Assembly (NCBI GenBank): GCA_943788755.1
Contig: CALSRM010000003.1
Span: forward strand, 1,798,001-1,862,000
Direction of reading: 5' to 3'
Length of the DNA stretch: 64,000 nt
Origin: an uncultured Flavobacteriales bacterium
Lineage (GTDB): Bacteria; Bacteroidota; Bacteroidia; Flavobacteriales_D; Parvicellaceae
The position numbers and the translations under genes are program-made. Each line of letters begins with the position of its first letter. Within the stretch, counting starts at the first letter, position 1. This document shows, one piece after another, positions 11,598 through 20,554 of the stretch. The notes beneath the pieces are model-generated. The model worked only from the letters and a program-made list of their open reading frames with translations, did not search any database and was not told the DNA's origin.

Positions 11598-14327
11598 ATG
11601 GAGAATATAGCTTTTATAGACAATATTAAACATGCGTTTAATGCGGGTGAATCGATACTCAGTTTTGTAAAAAGAATTGAAGGAGAGAAAATTATTCCAA
11701 CACTTTGTGATGCTCCCAACCTTGAAGCTTTTGGAGCTTGTAGAGTTTGTAGCGTGGATGTTGCACTAGAGCAAAATGGTAAGACCAAGACGATGGCTTC
11801 TTGTCATACACCCATAACTAAGGGAATGTATATATATCCTAGCTCCGAAAGCATCCAAAAATTAAGGAAAAATATTATTGAACTGGTGTTGACAGATCAT
11901 CCATTGGACTGCTTAACATGTGAAGTAAATGGGAACTGTGAATTACAAGATGTGGCTGCGGAAGTAGGGATACGTGAAGTACGATATCCTGCAGGAGACC
12001 ATCATTTGGATAGAGCTAAAGATTTAAGTCACCCATATATGACGTCTGATTTGTCGAAATGTATTAATTGTTATCGCTGTGTTAGAGCTTGTGATGAGGT
12101 GCAAGGTGAATTTGTGTTAAATATGTCAGGAAGAGGATTTGATACTAAAATAATAAAAGGAGCAGACGAAAGCTTTATGGAATCTGATTGTGTGAGTTGT
12201 GGAGCCTGTTCACAAGCTTGTCCAACAAGTGCTATTTCCGATGTGTTTCAGTCTAAATCTTTAAAAGGTGATGAGATAACCAAAACTATATGTACATATT
12301 GTGGTGTTGGTTGTAATTTAAATGTCTCTACTAAAAATGGTAAAATATTATCTATTCAAGCGCCATATGAAGCAGAAGCAAATGCGGGACACACTTGTTT
12401 GAAAGGACGATATGCATTTAAATTTTATGATCATCCAGATAGATTAAATTCTCCGATGATTAAAAGAAATGGAGAATTTGAAAAAGTTAGTTGGGACGAA
12501 GCATATAACCATATTGCAAGTGAGTTAACGAGAATTAAAAAGAATAATGGGGCGGATGCTATAGCAGGAATCTCTTCTGCTAGAACACCCAATGAGGAAA
12601 ATTATTTAATGCAGAAATTTATTCGAGCTGTTGTTGGAACAAATAATATTGATTGTTGTGCAAGGGTTTGTCATTCACCTACCGCCCTTGGTATGCAAAG
12701 AGCTTTTGGAACCGGAGCTGCAACTAACTCTGTGGATGATATAGAATACACAGATTGTATTTTTGTAATTGGAGCAAACCCAACGGATGCACATCCTGTA
12801 ACAGGGGCTAAGATTAAGCAAAGAATGATGAAGGGCGTAACTAGTATTGTGGTTGATCCCAGAAGAATTGAATTAGCAAGATATGCAACTTATCACCTCC
12901 AGTTAAAACCAGGAACAAATGTAGCGTTGTTAAATATGATGTTATATTTCATTATAACGGAAGGGGTTGCTGATGAAGATTTTGTTGGTAAAAGAACAGC
13001 TGGTTATGCAGAATTCAAAGATGAGATATTAAAATTAGATATTGATGAATTGGAGCAAATTACAGGTGTAGATAAAAACCTTGTTAAAGAAGCAAGTATT
13101 GCTTATGCAACAGCGAATGCAGCCATGGAATTCCATGGCTTAGGAGTTACCGAGCACACGCAAGGAACTTTTACAGTCCAATTGATTGCTGATTTAGCAA
13201 TGATTACAGGTAATATAGGAAAACGAGGAGGGGGAGTAAACCCATTGAGAGGTCAGAACAATGTGCAAGGAGCTGCCGATATGGGCGCGCAACCTCATCA
13301 AGGTGCAGGTTACATGGATGTAACAGACCCAGAAATGAATCGTAGATACAATTCTTTTTATGGTGCTGAAACTCCAAGCCATGTAGGGCTTAAAATTCCA
13401 GAGATGTTTGACGCGGCGATAGCTGGAGATTTAAAAGCGTTATGGATAATAGGAGAGGATGTTGTACAAACAGATCCAAATACAAAAAAGGTAATCAAGG
13501 CAATGGAGAGCTTGGAATTGTTGGTGGTTCAAGAATTATTTATGACAGAAACAGCGATGAGAGCTACTGTTATATTACCCGGAGCTTCATTTTTGGAAAA
13601 AGATGGAACCTTTACCAATGGAGAAAGAAGAATTCAACGGGTAAATAAAGTCGTAGAGCCAATTCCTGGATGTAAAACAGATGGACAAATCATTGTGGAT
13701 ATTATGAACAAAATGGGCTATTCTCAACCTGATTATACGGCTGAAGGAGTATTGAAAGAAATTGCTCAAATTGTACCTTTCTTTAAAGGAGTAGTTTGGG
13801 ATGATTTAATTGAGAATGGTAAGCAATGGCCAGTATTAGATGGAGGACAGGATACGCAGATGCTCCATATTGAGGAATTTAAAAATGGCAAAGGTCAATT
13901 TTCATACTTTGATTATAAGGGGTCTCAAGAATTAGAAAAATACAGTGAAGATTTCCCATATATAATAACAACTAATAGAGAATTAGAACATTACAACTGT
14001 GGAGCTATGACACGTAGGACAGGAAATGTGGAGATATTGACAGAAGATGTATTGTTGATACATCCTGATGATGCAAAAGCAAACTTAATTGAAGATGGAG
14101 AATTTGTTTGTGTTGAATCTCCAAGAGGGAAGGTCGATATAAAAGCAAAAATAACGGATGAAATGAAGCCTGGTATACTAAGTTCTACTTTCCACTTTCC
14201 AGAAGTTATGTTGAATATAATCACTTCTGATGAGCACTGCTCAGAAGCAATGTGTCCTGAGTATAAAGTGGTTTCCTGTCGAATTAGAAAAAGTAAGGGT
14301 AAGTATAAGCAACTGGCAGAGGTTTAG
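11598..14327 (+). CDS. fdhA: Formate dehydrogenase alpha subunit, NAD-linked, cysteine-type, molybdopterin
   Basis: The catalytic subunit, 909 residues. In order: NuoG-like [2Fe-2S] domain (C37, C48, C51, C69), His-Cys3 [4Fe-4S] site (H101, C105, C108, C114), two ferredoxin clusters (C155-C165 and C198-C208), then the molybdopterin oxidoreductase body with its own [4Fe-4S] (C232, C235, C239, C267). The active-site segment CCARVCHSP places cysteine at residue 358, where E. coli FdhF has selenocysteine, followed by the conserved His359. Bis-MGD contacts are spread through residues 400-900. With the NuoEF-type beta subunit this is a soluble NAD-dependent formate dehydrogenase. The 102-base gap after the kinase gene may hold an extra promoter but no clear box was found. 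Confidence 0.93.
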   Translation: MENIAFIDNIKHAFNAGESILSFVKRIEGEKIIPTLCDAPNLEAFGACRVCSVDVALEQNGKTKTMASCHTPITKGMYIYPSSESIQKLRKNIIELVLTDHPLDCLTCEVNGNCELQDVAAEVGIREVRYPAGDHHLDRAKDLSHPYMTSDLSKCINCYRCVRACDEVQGEFVLNMSGRGFDTKIIKGADESFMESDCVSCGACSQACPTSAISDVFQSKSLKGDEITKTICTYCGVGCNLNVSTKNGKILSIQAPYEAEANAGHTCLKGRYAFKFYDHPDRLNSPMIKRNGEFEKVSWDEAYNHIASELTRIKKNNGADAIAGISSARTPNEENYLMQKFIRAVVGTNNIDCCARVCHSPTALGMQRAFGTGAATNSVDDIEYTDCIFVIGANPTDAHPVTGAKIKQRMMKGVTSIVVDPRRIELARYATYHLQLKPGTNVALLNMMLYFIITEGVADEDFVGKRTAGYAEFKDEILKLDIDELEQITGVDKNLVKEASIAYATANAAMEFHGLGVTEHTQGTFTVQLIADLAMITGNIGKRGGGVNPLRGQNNVQGAADMGAQPHQGAGYMDVTDPEMNRRYNSFYGAETPSHVGLKIPEMFDAAIAGDLKALWIIGEDVVQTDPNTKKVIKAMESLELLVVQELFMTETAMRATVILPGASFLEKDGTFTNGERRIQRVNKVVEPIPGCKTDGQIIVDIMNKMGYSQPDYTAEGVLKEIAQIVPFFKGVVWDDLIENGKQWPVLDGGQDTQMLHIEEFKNGKGQFSYFDYKGSQELEKYSEDFPYIITTNRELEHYNCGAMTRRTGNVEILTEDVLLIHPDDAKANLIEDGEFVCVESPRGKVDIKAKITDEMKPGILSSTFHFPEVMLNIITSDEHCSEAMCPEYKVVSCRIRKSKGKYKQLAEV

Positions 14328-14383
14328 ATTGATTAATCCCGATTGGTTTACTCTGCATGAATCGAAAGAAATAGATGTTAAGT

Positions 14384-15094
14384 TTAAAGAACTCTCTTGT
14401 TGCCAACAGAAATTTCTGACCCTTCAGCTAACATAACAGATGTCGGTTGTTGGTGATTTAAAAATTCAAAATCAGCTCCATAGCTTGCTTTAAAATCAAC
14501 ATTAACCCTAGAATCTAATACATTGTAAATTTTCCAAGCTGGATGTTTTACTTCGTATTCATTGGTTTGTGCGTTGTTTATTTTGGTGTAACCCCAGTAA
14601 TGTTCTGTAATAAAATCAGCTTCACTATTTTCGTTAAAAGAAAAAGGAGTGCTTTCAGCATTTACACTAACCGAATTCCAGATACCCTTCAATTTCCAGC
14701 TGTATGCAATGTTTAGTTCGCTATCCTCAGACCAACTATGTTTCATCGGCAGGGTTTGATAAGGTTCTTTGTAGATAGTTCTAGCTACTGCAGTTATTAA
14801 AGGTTTAGGAACCATTTCTTTAATAAAGCCGACACCGCGTCTTACTTCATCGCCATTTTGATGTTTGATGTAGTAACGTAAGTTGACCTCTTCGAAATTA
14901 ATGTGTCCTGGTAATTTGCAGCCTTTTACTTTTGTGTTTAAAAACATAAACCCAACTAAACTGACATAACATTTCCCTTCCCATAAATCTAATTCTGTTT
15001 TATGGGGGAGATATTTTTTTAGAATTTCTGGATCGATTGCATAATTGATAAGAATCAACTTCCTCCATTCAGCGGTGAGAAAAGGTTTTTTCAT
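14384..15094 (-). CDS. DUF2071 (YqjF-like) family protein
   Basis: The 236-residue cytosolic protein begins KPFLTAEWRKLILINYAIDP and continues with YLPHKTELDLWEGKCYVSLV and VGFMFLNTKV, the typical start of the DUF2071/YqjF family. Function is unknown; the fold is thought to resemble acetoacetate-decarboxylase-like beta barrels. Its ATG overlaps the stop of the upstream DCC gene by four bases (ATGA), which means translational coupling. It is convergent with fdhA, with 56 bases between. Confidence 0.8.
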   Translation of the reverse strand: MKKPFLTAEWRKLILINYAIDPEILKKYLPHKTELDLWEGKCYVSLVGFMFLNTKVKGCKLPGHINFEEVNLRYYIKHQNGDEVRRGVGFIKEMVPKPLITAVARTIYKEPYQTLPMKHSWSEDSELNIAYSWKLKGIWNSVSVNAESTPFSFNENSEADFITEHYWGYTKINNAQTNEYEVKHPAWKIYNVLDSRVNVDFKASYGADFEFLNHQQPTSVMLAEGSEISVGNKRVL

Positions 15095-15492
15095 ATGAAT
15101 TTGCTCTTATAGTTAACATTCAGAGGCAATTCGCAAGCTTTTCTTTTAAATATTTTATAGCGCATCTTGGCGATTATATCATAAAAGAAATCTCTGACAA
15201 ATCGAGGAAATATTTTTAATCCGTATATAAATTTTCCTAACCCGCCAAGCAAGTATAGTATTTCAAATACGGCATTTGTTTTAATGAAAGCATTTCCATC
15301 TTTGTGGATGAGAACAACAGAATCTACTTTGTCATTAATATCATGTTTGTCTTGGTAATAAATTCCAGCCATTGACTGCAATGAAGCGAAGCGAAATTGA
15401 TCGTGTTTATCCCGTTTTAGCACAAATTTTACCCAAAAACTGCAGAAAGTGCATTCGCCATCAAAGAGTATAATGTTTTTCTTATTATTCAT
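15091..15492 (-). CDS. DCC-family thiol-disulfide oxidoreductase-like protein (DUF393)
   Basis: The product of about 133 residues carries the family motif DGECTFCSFW close to its N-terminus, with a thioredoxin-like C-x-x-C pair. DCC proteins are small, of unclear physiological role, and often sit with SDR (TIGR01777) and DUF2071 genes. I choose ATG 15492 (MNNKKNIILFDGE) over ATG 15513. The reason is the remnant at 20.2 kb, where the same region is preserved and the upstream SDR reading frame ended right at the equivalent ATG. The 3' end overlaps the DUF2071 gene by four bases. Confidence 0.82.
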   Translation of the reverse strand: MNNKKNIILFDGECTFCSFWVKFVLKRDKHDQFRFASLQSMAGIYYQDKHDINDKVDSVVLIHKDGNAFIKTNAVFEILYLLGGLGKFIYGLKIFPRFVRDFFYDIIAKMRYKIFKRKACELPLNVNYKSKFI

Positions 15493-15593
15493 GGATAAGA
15501 TTATGTAGGCCATGGTAGATTAAGAGCACAAATTTTGCAGAAAAAACATACTTGGAAATCAAAAACCACGAGCCATTTTGGGTTAGTAAATAT

Positions 15594-18500
15594 CTATTTA
15601 AACTGACAAAACTTTTCGGAAGTCCCATCTTTGTAACGAACAATCACAATGCCGTTATAAAATTGATCCACTTCTTGTCCTAAAAGATTTATTCTGCCTA
15701 TTATCTCTTTAAAAGAATCATCTATTCTATTATCAATACTGATGGTGTTTGAATATTCAAATTTACCATCGAAATCGGTTTGTTTTAAACGATAATAATT
15801 AATTGTTTTGAGAATTTTGAAATCGGTTAATTTGTAATTTGTAATTTGTGTAGAAGGAGAAGACCCTTCTTTCGTTCCGACCCATTCAAAGTCGAATCCG
15901 TTATACGATTTCTCTATTGTAAAATAAGCATTGTTTATTTCACTCGCAGTTGTCCAATTCAATATGTTTCTATTGTCCTTTTTCTCTCCATAAAAAGAAA
16001 CTAATTCTATCGGTAAAACATTTGTAGATGAACTACTTGCTAAGGTAAACGGACTAAAAGTACTTACCGCGGAACCAGAAGTAATTAAACCTGATGCATC
16101 CGTCCCCACCGGCGATGCTGTTATCATATCCCAGTCTGTTCCATCAAAATGCGCAAGTCTTAAATCAGCATAGGCTAAGACTGCATTATTCGCTACCCAT
16201 GGAATTGCAATTTTTGCATTTGAAGGTGTACCATCGGTGCCCCTATCTAAATCCCAATATTCATATGAACTAACATGATCTAAATCACCAGAATTGGACC
16301 CATATGGATCTAAAGTTAAGGCTAGGGGAGCATTGGCTTGTAGAAAGTATTCAGCGGTCCAAACAGTAGAGTTTCCCGAGGAAGGTGTAATAGCAATTGA
16401 TTTATATTGAGTTCCATCACCAAGAGGGAAAGTGAATTGTGAAGTAGACTCGGTGGTTTTAATCATCGTTCCAATAACGTGTGATGCATCGGTTCCACCT
16501 GATACAGTAGCAGCAGATGTTAATACTAAATTGTTTGATGATGCATCAATATCTCCTGACGAAAAGGTAATAGATCCATCAATTGAAATTACATCATTAA
16601 GTATGATGTTTCCACCGGAATTATTAATTGTACAATTGTTTAATTCGGCACCTGAAGTTGTCACATCTTCTTGAATTAAAACGTTGTCAAACTGGGCTCC
16701 ATAGTCATTATTACCATAATAATGGAATCTTAGAGAATAGGAGTCAGATGTTGAATTTGAACCTGATAAGGTAGTTTGAGCAGAATACGTCTGATTATCA
16801 ACCGAAGACGTAATATTAATTAGATCTGTACCGACCTGAGTAGCATCAGTTACATTATATAAATAAACTTCAAAATACTGTCCACCGTAATCTCTAACTG
16901 CGTAATTAAAGCTTATATCAAGAGCTGATGTTGTCGGTGAAAATTCGGCTGTAATTATTGTGTTGTCTTGTGTACATGAACTACCATAATATTCGATATG
17001 GGCTCTGTTGCCTGAACATCCTGAACAACTACCTGCGTAAGGAATGTCAGAAGACTCTATTTCCCACTTCTCAAATGTGCAGTCAGCTACGTTTTGATAG
17101 GTAGCAGTAGTGCTTACTGATTCGGTTAAGGAACCTGTAGAAAGACTATTGAAATCTTCTGATACAAGAGTCACTGTTGATGATCCTCCTGTACTACCTT
17201 CATGTGTTACAGTTTGATCACTAGAACCATCAAAAGTTACACTAGATAGAGCGTTACTTACATCTAAACCATCAGTAGCTCCAACTGTAATATTTCCTGC
17301 TACGTTTAAGGCGTAAGTAGACATATCTAATTTACAACCTGCTGTTGTTGATGTTGTTAAATCACCATCAATATTAATTGCTCCTCCAGCTGTTTTAGTA
17401 CCAGCTGTAGAAATAGTTAAATTATAATAATTATCACCAAATACTGTTTGTGTTGCTCCATCGTATTCAACAGTACCCATTTCAGCATCTAAGGTACCCA
17501 AAGAAGTAACTGCTGCGCTTAATATTAGGGTTCCTGAACTATTAGTGAAGTCTATTGTTCCACCTGTGAAATCAGCTGTGCCATCAGCATTAACGGTTGC
17601 GTTATCGATATATAAATTGTCGTTTATATCCATTGTTCCGGTTACTGTAAGTGAATTACTACTAACAGTTAAACTCGCTCCTGAATTAATTGTAAGCCCA
17701 CCTAAGGTCACATCAGAAGTAATAATAGGGGTGTTTCCTGACCCTGAGCTTACATCTGGAATAGTAATATTTTCACTTGTTCCAGGAACTGTTCCTCGAC
17801 TCCAGTTAGATGAAGTGGCCCAAGCTGAACTTGTTGTTCCAGTCCAGTTATTAGGACTGTATTCATAACATCCCATATCAGGACTTCCATCTCGAGTAAC
17901 TCCTAGTATGTCTGCATCTGGACCACCAGAAGTGCCAGCATCAACCGCTGGAGAAGCGCTTGTCAGTGTAAAATCATTACTTGCAGCGTCTGAGAACAAG
18001 GGGTCAGAGGTTGAGTTATTTCCCCCATCAGTATATGAATCTCCACCTGAACCACCATTTAATAAAGAATAGCTTATTGTTAAATCTCCACTATAACCCT
18101 GTATAACTTCATTTCCAGAATCATCAGACTGGAAAATACAATTTTTAGCAGTAACTGTTCCATCTACTTCTAATGCAGTAACATAGTAATCATTTACATT
18201 TGAACTTGTATTTTGGGCAAAGGTTGAATTATAAACACTACCTTGAACATTATATACTGTACAAGAAGCTCCATTAGAAGCACTGTTATCATGGAATAAA
18301 GAATTTTCTAATGTAAATCTACTGGAAACTCCGGAAGAACTTCCCAAATAACTAACATATAAACCACTACCATAATAATAATTGTTATTGTTAGAGAATG
18401 TACACTTTCTAACTGTTACACTATAACCTCTATCAATCATACAAGCTCCATGTGATGATCCAGAAGTAGTAACATCATTATTGTCAAAAGTAGTATTCTC

Positions 18501-19592
18501 TAAAAGGACCGAATAGTCGTAATCATAAGAGTATGAACGAATATCTAAAGCACAACCACCTGAAGCTTCTGCACTAGTATTGTCCGAGAATGTACAGTTT
18601 TTGATTACAACACTGTCGCTGGAAGAAGCTCCTGGGTCATGAAATATGAAAACGGCACCATCATAAATATTGGCGCTTACATAACAACTATTAACAGTGA
18701 CATTTTCCATGACTACCTTATTATCTCTTCCATATGTATACAAAGCTGGCCCCCCTCCATCTTTGAAGTCTCTTATAGTCATATCTTTTATGGAAATATC
18801 TGCACCGTCAGCTGTTACTCTGAAGCAACGTTGACCAGATACATCATCATTGTCTATGATAGTGCCAGCTTCCGAAGTACCCTGAAAAGTAGTGGAATAA
18901 TCAATATCCATGTCGTTTTCGTTATAGGTACCGTCTGCAATTTCTATTCTAGTTTCATTAGCTGTTGTAGCGGTTATGGCAGATGATATTGTTAGTTTCG
19001 GAGCAGATGGATCATTTCCTGAATTCGAATCATCTCCTGTTGTTGCTACATAGAAAACGTAGGTAGTTCCGCTTGTGGTTAATTCACATCCTGAACAGCC
19101 TGATCCTGATCCCATGACTGTGCCAGAACCTGTAACGGTCAGTGTTCCATAAGTGATCATTGTTCCTGTCCCTGAAATTGAAGAACCGTTTCCTGCAGCA
19201 AAATCACCAGTACAAATTAAAGATCCATTTAAGGTTGTTCCTGTGGAGTTATTTCTCACTTCACCAGTAGTACATTTTATCGTTCCTCCTGTAAATATGG
19301 TAACAGTACATCCGTTAAAAAACTCTAGACCATCAGCATGGTCAACGATTAAATATCCGTAAACAAATAATACTCCGTTGTTCCTTACTTCTAGCATCGC
19401 TGAATTTATCGTAACGGTATCACCAGCCGCTATAGTAACAAAATCACCACTACCTATTACTTCACTTGGGGATACTCCCCCCACCCATGTTGCACCTGAA
19501 GTCCAGTTGCCATTAGTTGTTGAAGTTTGGCCCGAAATAACAGCCGCAAATGCCACTAATATAATTGCACAGAAGAGTTTTGTATTTTCCAT
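15594..19592 (-). CDS. Secreted right-handed beta-helix protein with degenerate T9SS-like tail
   Basis: A very large exported protein (about 1332 residues) starting with a signal peptide (MENTKLFCAIILVAFAAVIS-GQ). It is rich in S, T, G, N and D and is built from repeated short beta strands. Residues about 185-560 look like a pectate-lyase-type right-handed beta-helix with repeats such as ITVNSCY/VVIKNCTFSDN, ending near SPAVDAGTSGGPDADILG, a choice-of-anchor Q-like motif. Residues about 575-800 are repetitive strand-rich modules, and 840-980 a jelly-roll-like segment. The last 110 residues (SFYGEKKDNRNILNWTTASE, then IIGRINLLGQEV and GIVIVRYKDGTSEKF) resemble the C-terminal sorting tail seen in some flavobacteria. 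ATG 19592 is preferred to a TTG at 19601. Likely surface adhesin or polysaccharide-binding protein; no catalytic residues recognised. Confidence 0.85.
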   Translation of the reverse strand: MENTKLFCAIILVAFAAVISGQTSTTNGNWTSGATWVGGVSPSEVIGSGDFVTIAAGDTVTINSAMLEVRNNGVLFVYGYLIVDHADGLEFFNGCTVTIFTGGTIKCTTGEVRNNSTGTTLNGSLICTGDFAAGNGSSISGTGTMITYGTLTVTGSGTVMGSGSGCSGCELTTSGTTYVFYVATTGDDSNSGNDPSAPKLTISSAITATTANETRIEIADGTYNENDMDIDYSTTFQGTSEAGTIIDNDDVSGQRCFRVTADGADISIKDMTIRDFKDGGGPALYTYGRDNKVVMENVTVNSCYVSANIYDGAVFIFHDPGASSSDSVVIKNCTFSDNTSAEASGGCALDIRSYSYDYDYSVLLENTTFDNNDVTTSGSSHGACMIDRGYSVTVRKCTFSNNNNYYYGSGLYVSYLGSSSGVSSRFTLENSLFHDNSASNGASCTVYNVQGSVYNSTFAQNTSSNVNDYYVTALEVDGTVTAKNCIFQSDDSGNEVIQGYSGDLTISYSLLNGGSGGDSYTDGGNNSTSDPLFSDAASNDFTLTSASPAVDAGTSGGPDADILGVTRDGSPDMGCYEYSPNNWTGTTSSAWATSSNWSRGTVPGTSENITIPDVSSGSGNTPIITSDVTLGGLTINSGASLTVSSNSLTVTGTMDINDNLYIDNATVNADGTADFTGGTIDFTNSSGTLILSAAVTSLGTLDAEMGTVEYDGATQTVFGDNYYNLTISTAGTKTAGGAINIDGDLTTSTTAGCKLDMSTYALNVAGNITVGATDGLDVSNALSSVTFDGSSDQTVTHEGSTGGSSTVTLVSEDFNSLSTGSLTESVSTTATYQNVADCTFEKWEIESSDIPYAGSCSGCSGNRAHIEYYGSSCTQDNTIITAEFSPTTSALDISFNYAVRDYGGQYFEVYLYNVTDATQVGTDLINITSSVDNQTYSAQTTLSGSNSTSDSYSLRFHYYGNNDYGAQFDNVLIQEDVTTSGAELNNCTINNSGGNIILNDVISIDGSITFSSGDIDASSNNLVLTSAATVSGGTDASHVIGTMIKTTESTSQFTFPLGDGTQYKSIAITPSSGNSTVWTAEYFLQANAPLALTLDPYGSNSGDLDHVSSYEYWDLDRGTDGTPSNAKIAIPWVANNAVLAYADLRLAHFDGTDWDMITASPVGTDASGLITSGSAVSTFSPFTLASSSSTNVLPIELVSFYGEKKDNRNILNWTTASEINNAYFTIEKSYNGFDFEWVGTKEGSSPSTQITNYKLTDFKILKTINYYRLKQTDFDGKFEYSNTISIDNRIDDSFKEIIGRINLLGQEVDQFYNGIVIVRYKDGTSEKFCQFK

Positions 19593-19608
19593 AATTTTCA
19601 ACTTCTAT

Positions 19609-19983
19609 TTATTCGTTAGCTCTACTTTTTATTTTTTCCTCTTGATACAGTACCTTTCTCTTTTCTTTACACAGTTTTATTAGTTCTCTGTAGTTTTCAA
19701 ATTTAATCTGAAAATCTGTTGTTTGATCAACTGACAATTTTTCTTTTCTTTCCTCCATATCATTTTTGAGATGCTCAGCTCTCCATGATAAATGATTTTG
19801 AGCAAGGTCAGCATCTTCAATTGTTCTAAGAAAAGCCAATTCAAAAGAACTGAAATCTTTCATTTTTTTTTCAACAAAATTATCTAAGTCAGCAGTGAAT
19901 TTTTGCTGTTCTGCTGTTTGAGCCAAAATATTAAGATTGGCTATGAAAAATAAGCAAATCAAAATTCTTTTCTTCAGTTGCAT
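19609..19983 (-). CDS. Small exported helical protein of unknown function
   Basis: A 124-residue protein with a clear signal peptide (KKRILICLFFIANLNILAQ). The mature part is entirely helical and charged, with heptad-like spacing (KFTADLDNFVEKKMKDF, HLKNDMEERKEKLS). It ends 16 bases before the ATG of the giant beta-helix gene, so the two are probably one operon. It might be a periplasmic partner or chaperone of that protein, but this is inferred from position alone. I do not recognise the family. Confidence 0.65.
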   Translation of the reverse strand: MQLKKRILICLFFIANLNILAQTAEQQKFTADLDNFVEKKMKDFSSFELAFLRTIEDADLAQNHLSWRAEHLKNDMEERKEKLSVDQTTDFQIKFENYRELIKLCKEKRKVLYQEEKIKSRANE

Positions 19984-20204
19984 AGTCTTTATTTATTACT
20001 TTATTATAAGTAAATGTAATTAATTGTTTCATGATTTTAAAATAAAAATAAACAAAAACACAACAGAATTAATCTGATAATAAAGTTATTTCAGCAAATG
20101 TAACAAGTGTAATTTAATCCGATTATTAAATTTATTTGCAATTTAGATAGAGTTAGCTTTTTCTTTATCTGTCCAACCAATGATTAATTGGTAATTTACA
20201 CGGA

Positions 20205-20410
20205 TTCGCCATCAAAGAGTATAATATGTTTATTCTTATTCTTATTCATGGATAAGATTATGTTGGGCTGGTCCTAAGTTTTCGAATTTAAAAATAAAAC
20301 CAGCTTCAAGCAAACGTTTTGGTTGAACACATCGACTTTTTAGTATTAATTGTGATTCTGTTCTAAGAAAAAAAGTGCCAATAATTAACATCCATATACG
20401 CGAATCAATA
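20205..20410 (-). pseudogene. Remnant of an SDR (TIGR01777/YfcH-like) gene end plus duplicated start of the DCC gene
   Basis: On the minus strand, a frame through about 20410-20245 reads LILKSRCVQPKRLLEAGFIF followed by KFENLGPA and a stop. This is the C-terminal signature of TIGR01777/YfcH-type epimerases (DUF1731). The stop overlaps an ATG that begins MNKNKNKHIILFDGES and then ends. That is the first 15 or so codons of a DCC protein, closely matching the intact DCC gene at 15.49 kb. The DNA at 20205-20268 is an imperfect direct copy of 15454-15510. I read this as the broken left part of an ancestral SDR-DCC-DUF2071 operon. Confidence 0.65.
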
Positions 20411-20554
20411 GCTAATAGGTACTTCAGTGAATTCTTGGCAATACGATCTGAGCTCTTTTCTGAATGCAGATTGGAGCTTCACACTTTATTCAAGTGCTAA
20501 AAAGTAATTATCATTGAAAAAGGCTTACTTTAGACATTCATTAATATACATACT

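Noticed and set aside
11598-14327. Formate dehydrogenase as a selenoprotein
   Set aside because: The active-site codon encodes Cys358 and no in-frame TGA is present, so selenocysteine is not used here.
18000-19500. Possible CRISPR or tandem DNA repeat in the beta-helix gene
   Set aside because: The apparent repetition is at protein level (S/T/G/N-rich strands); there are no regular identical repeats with spacers.
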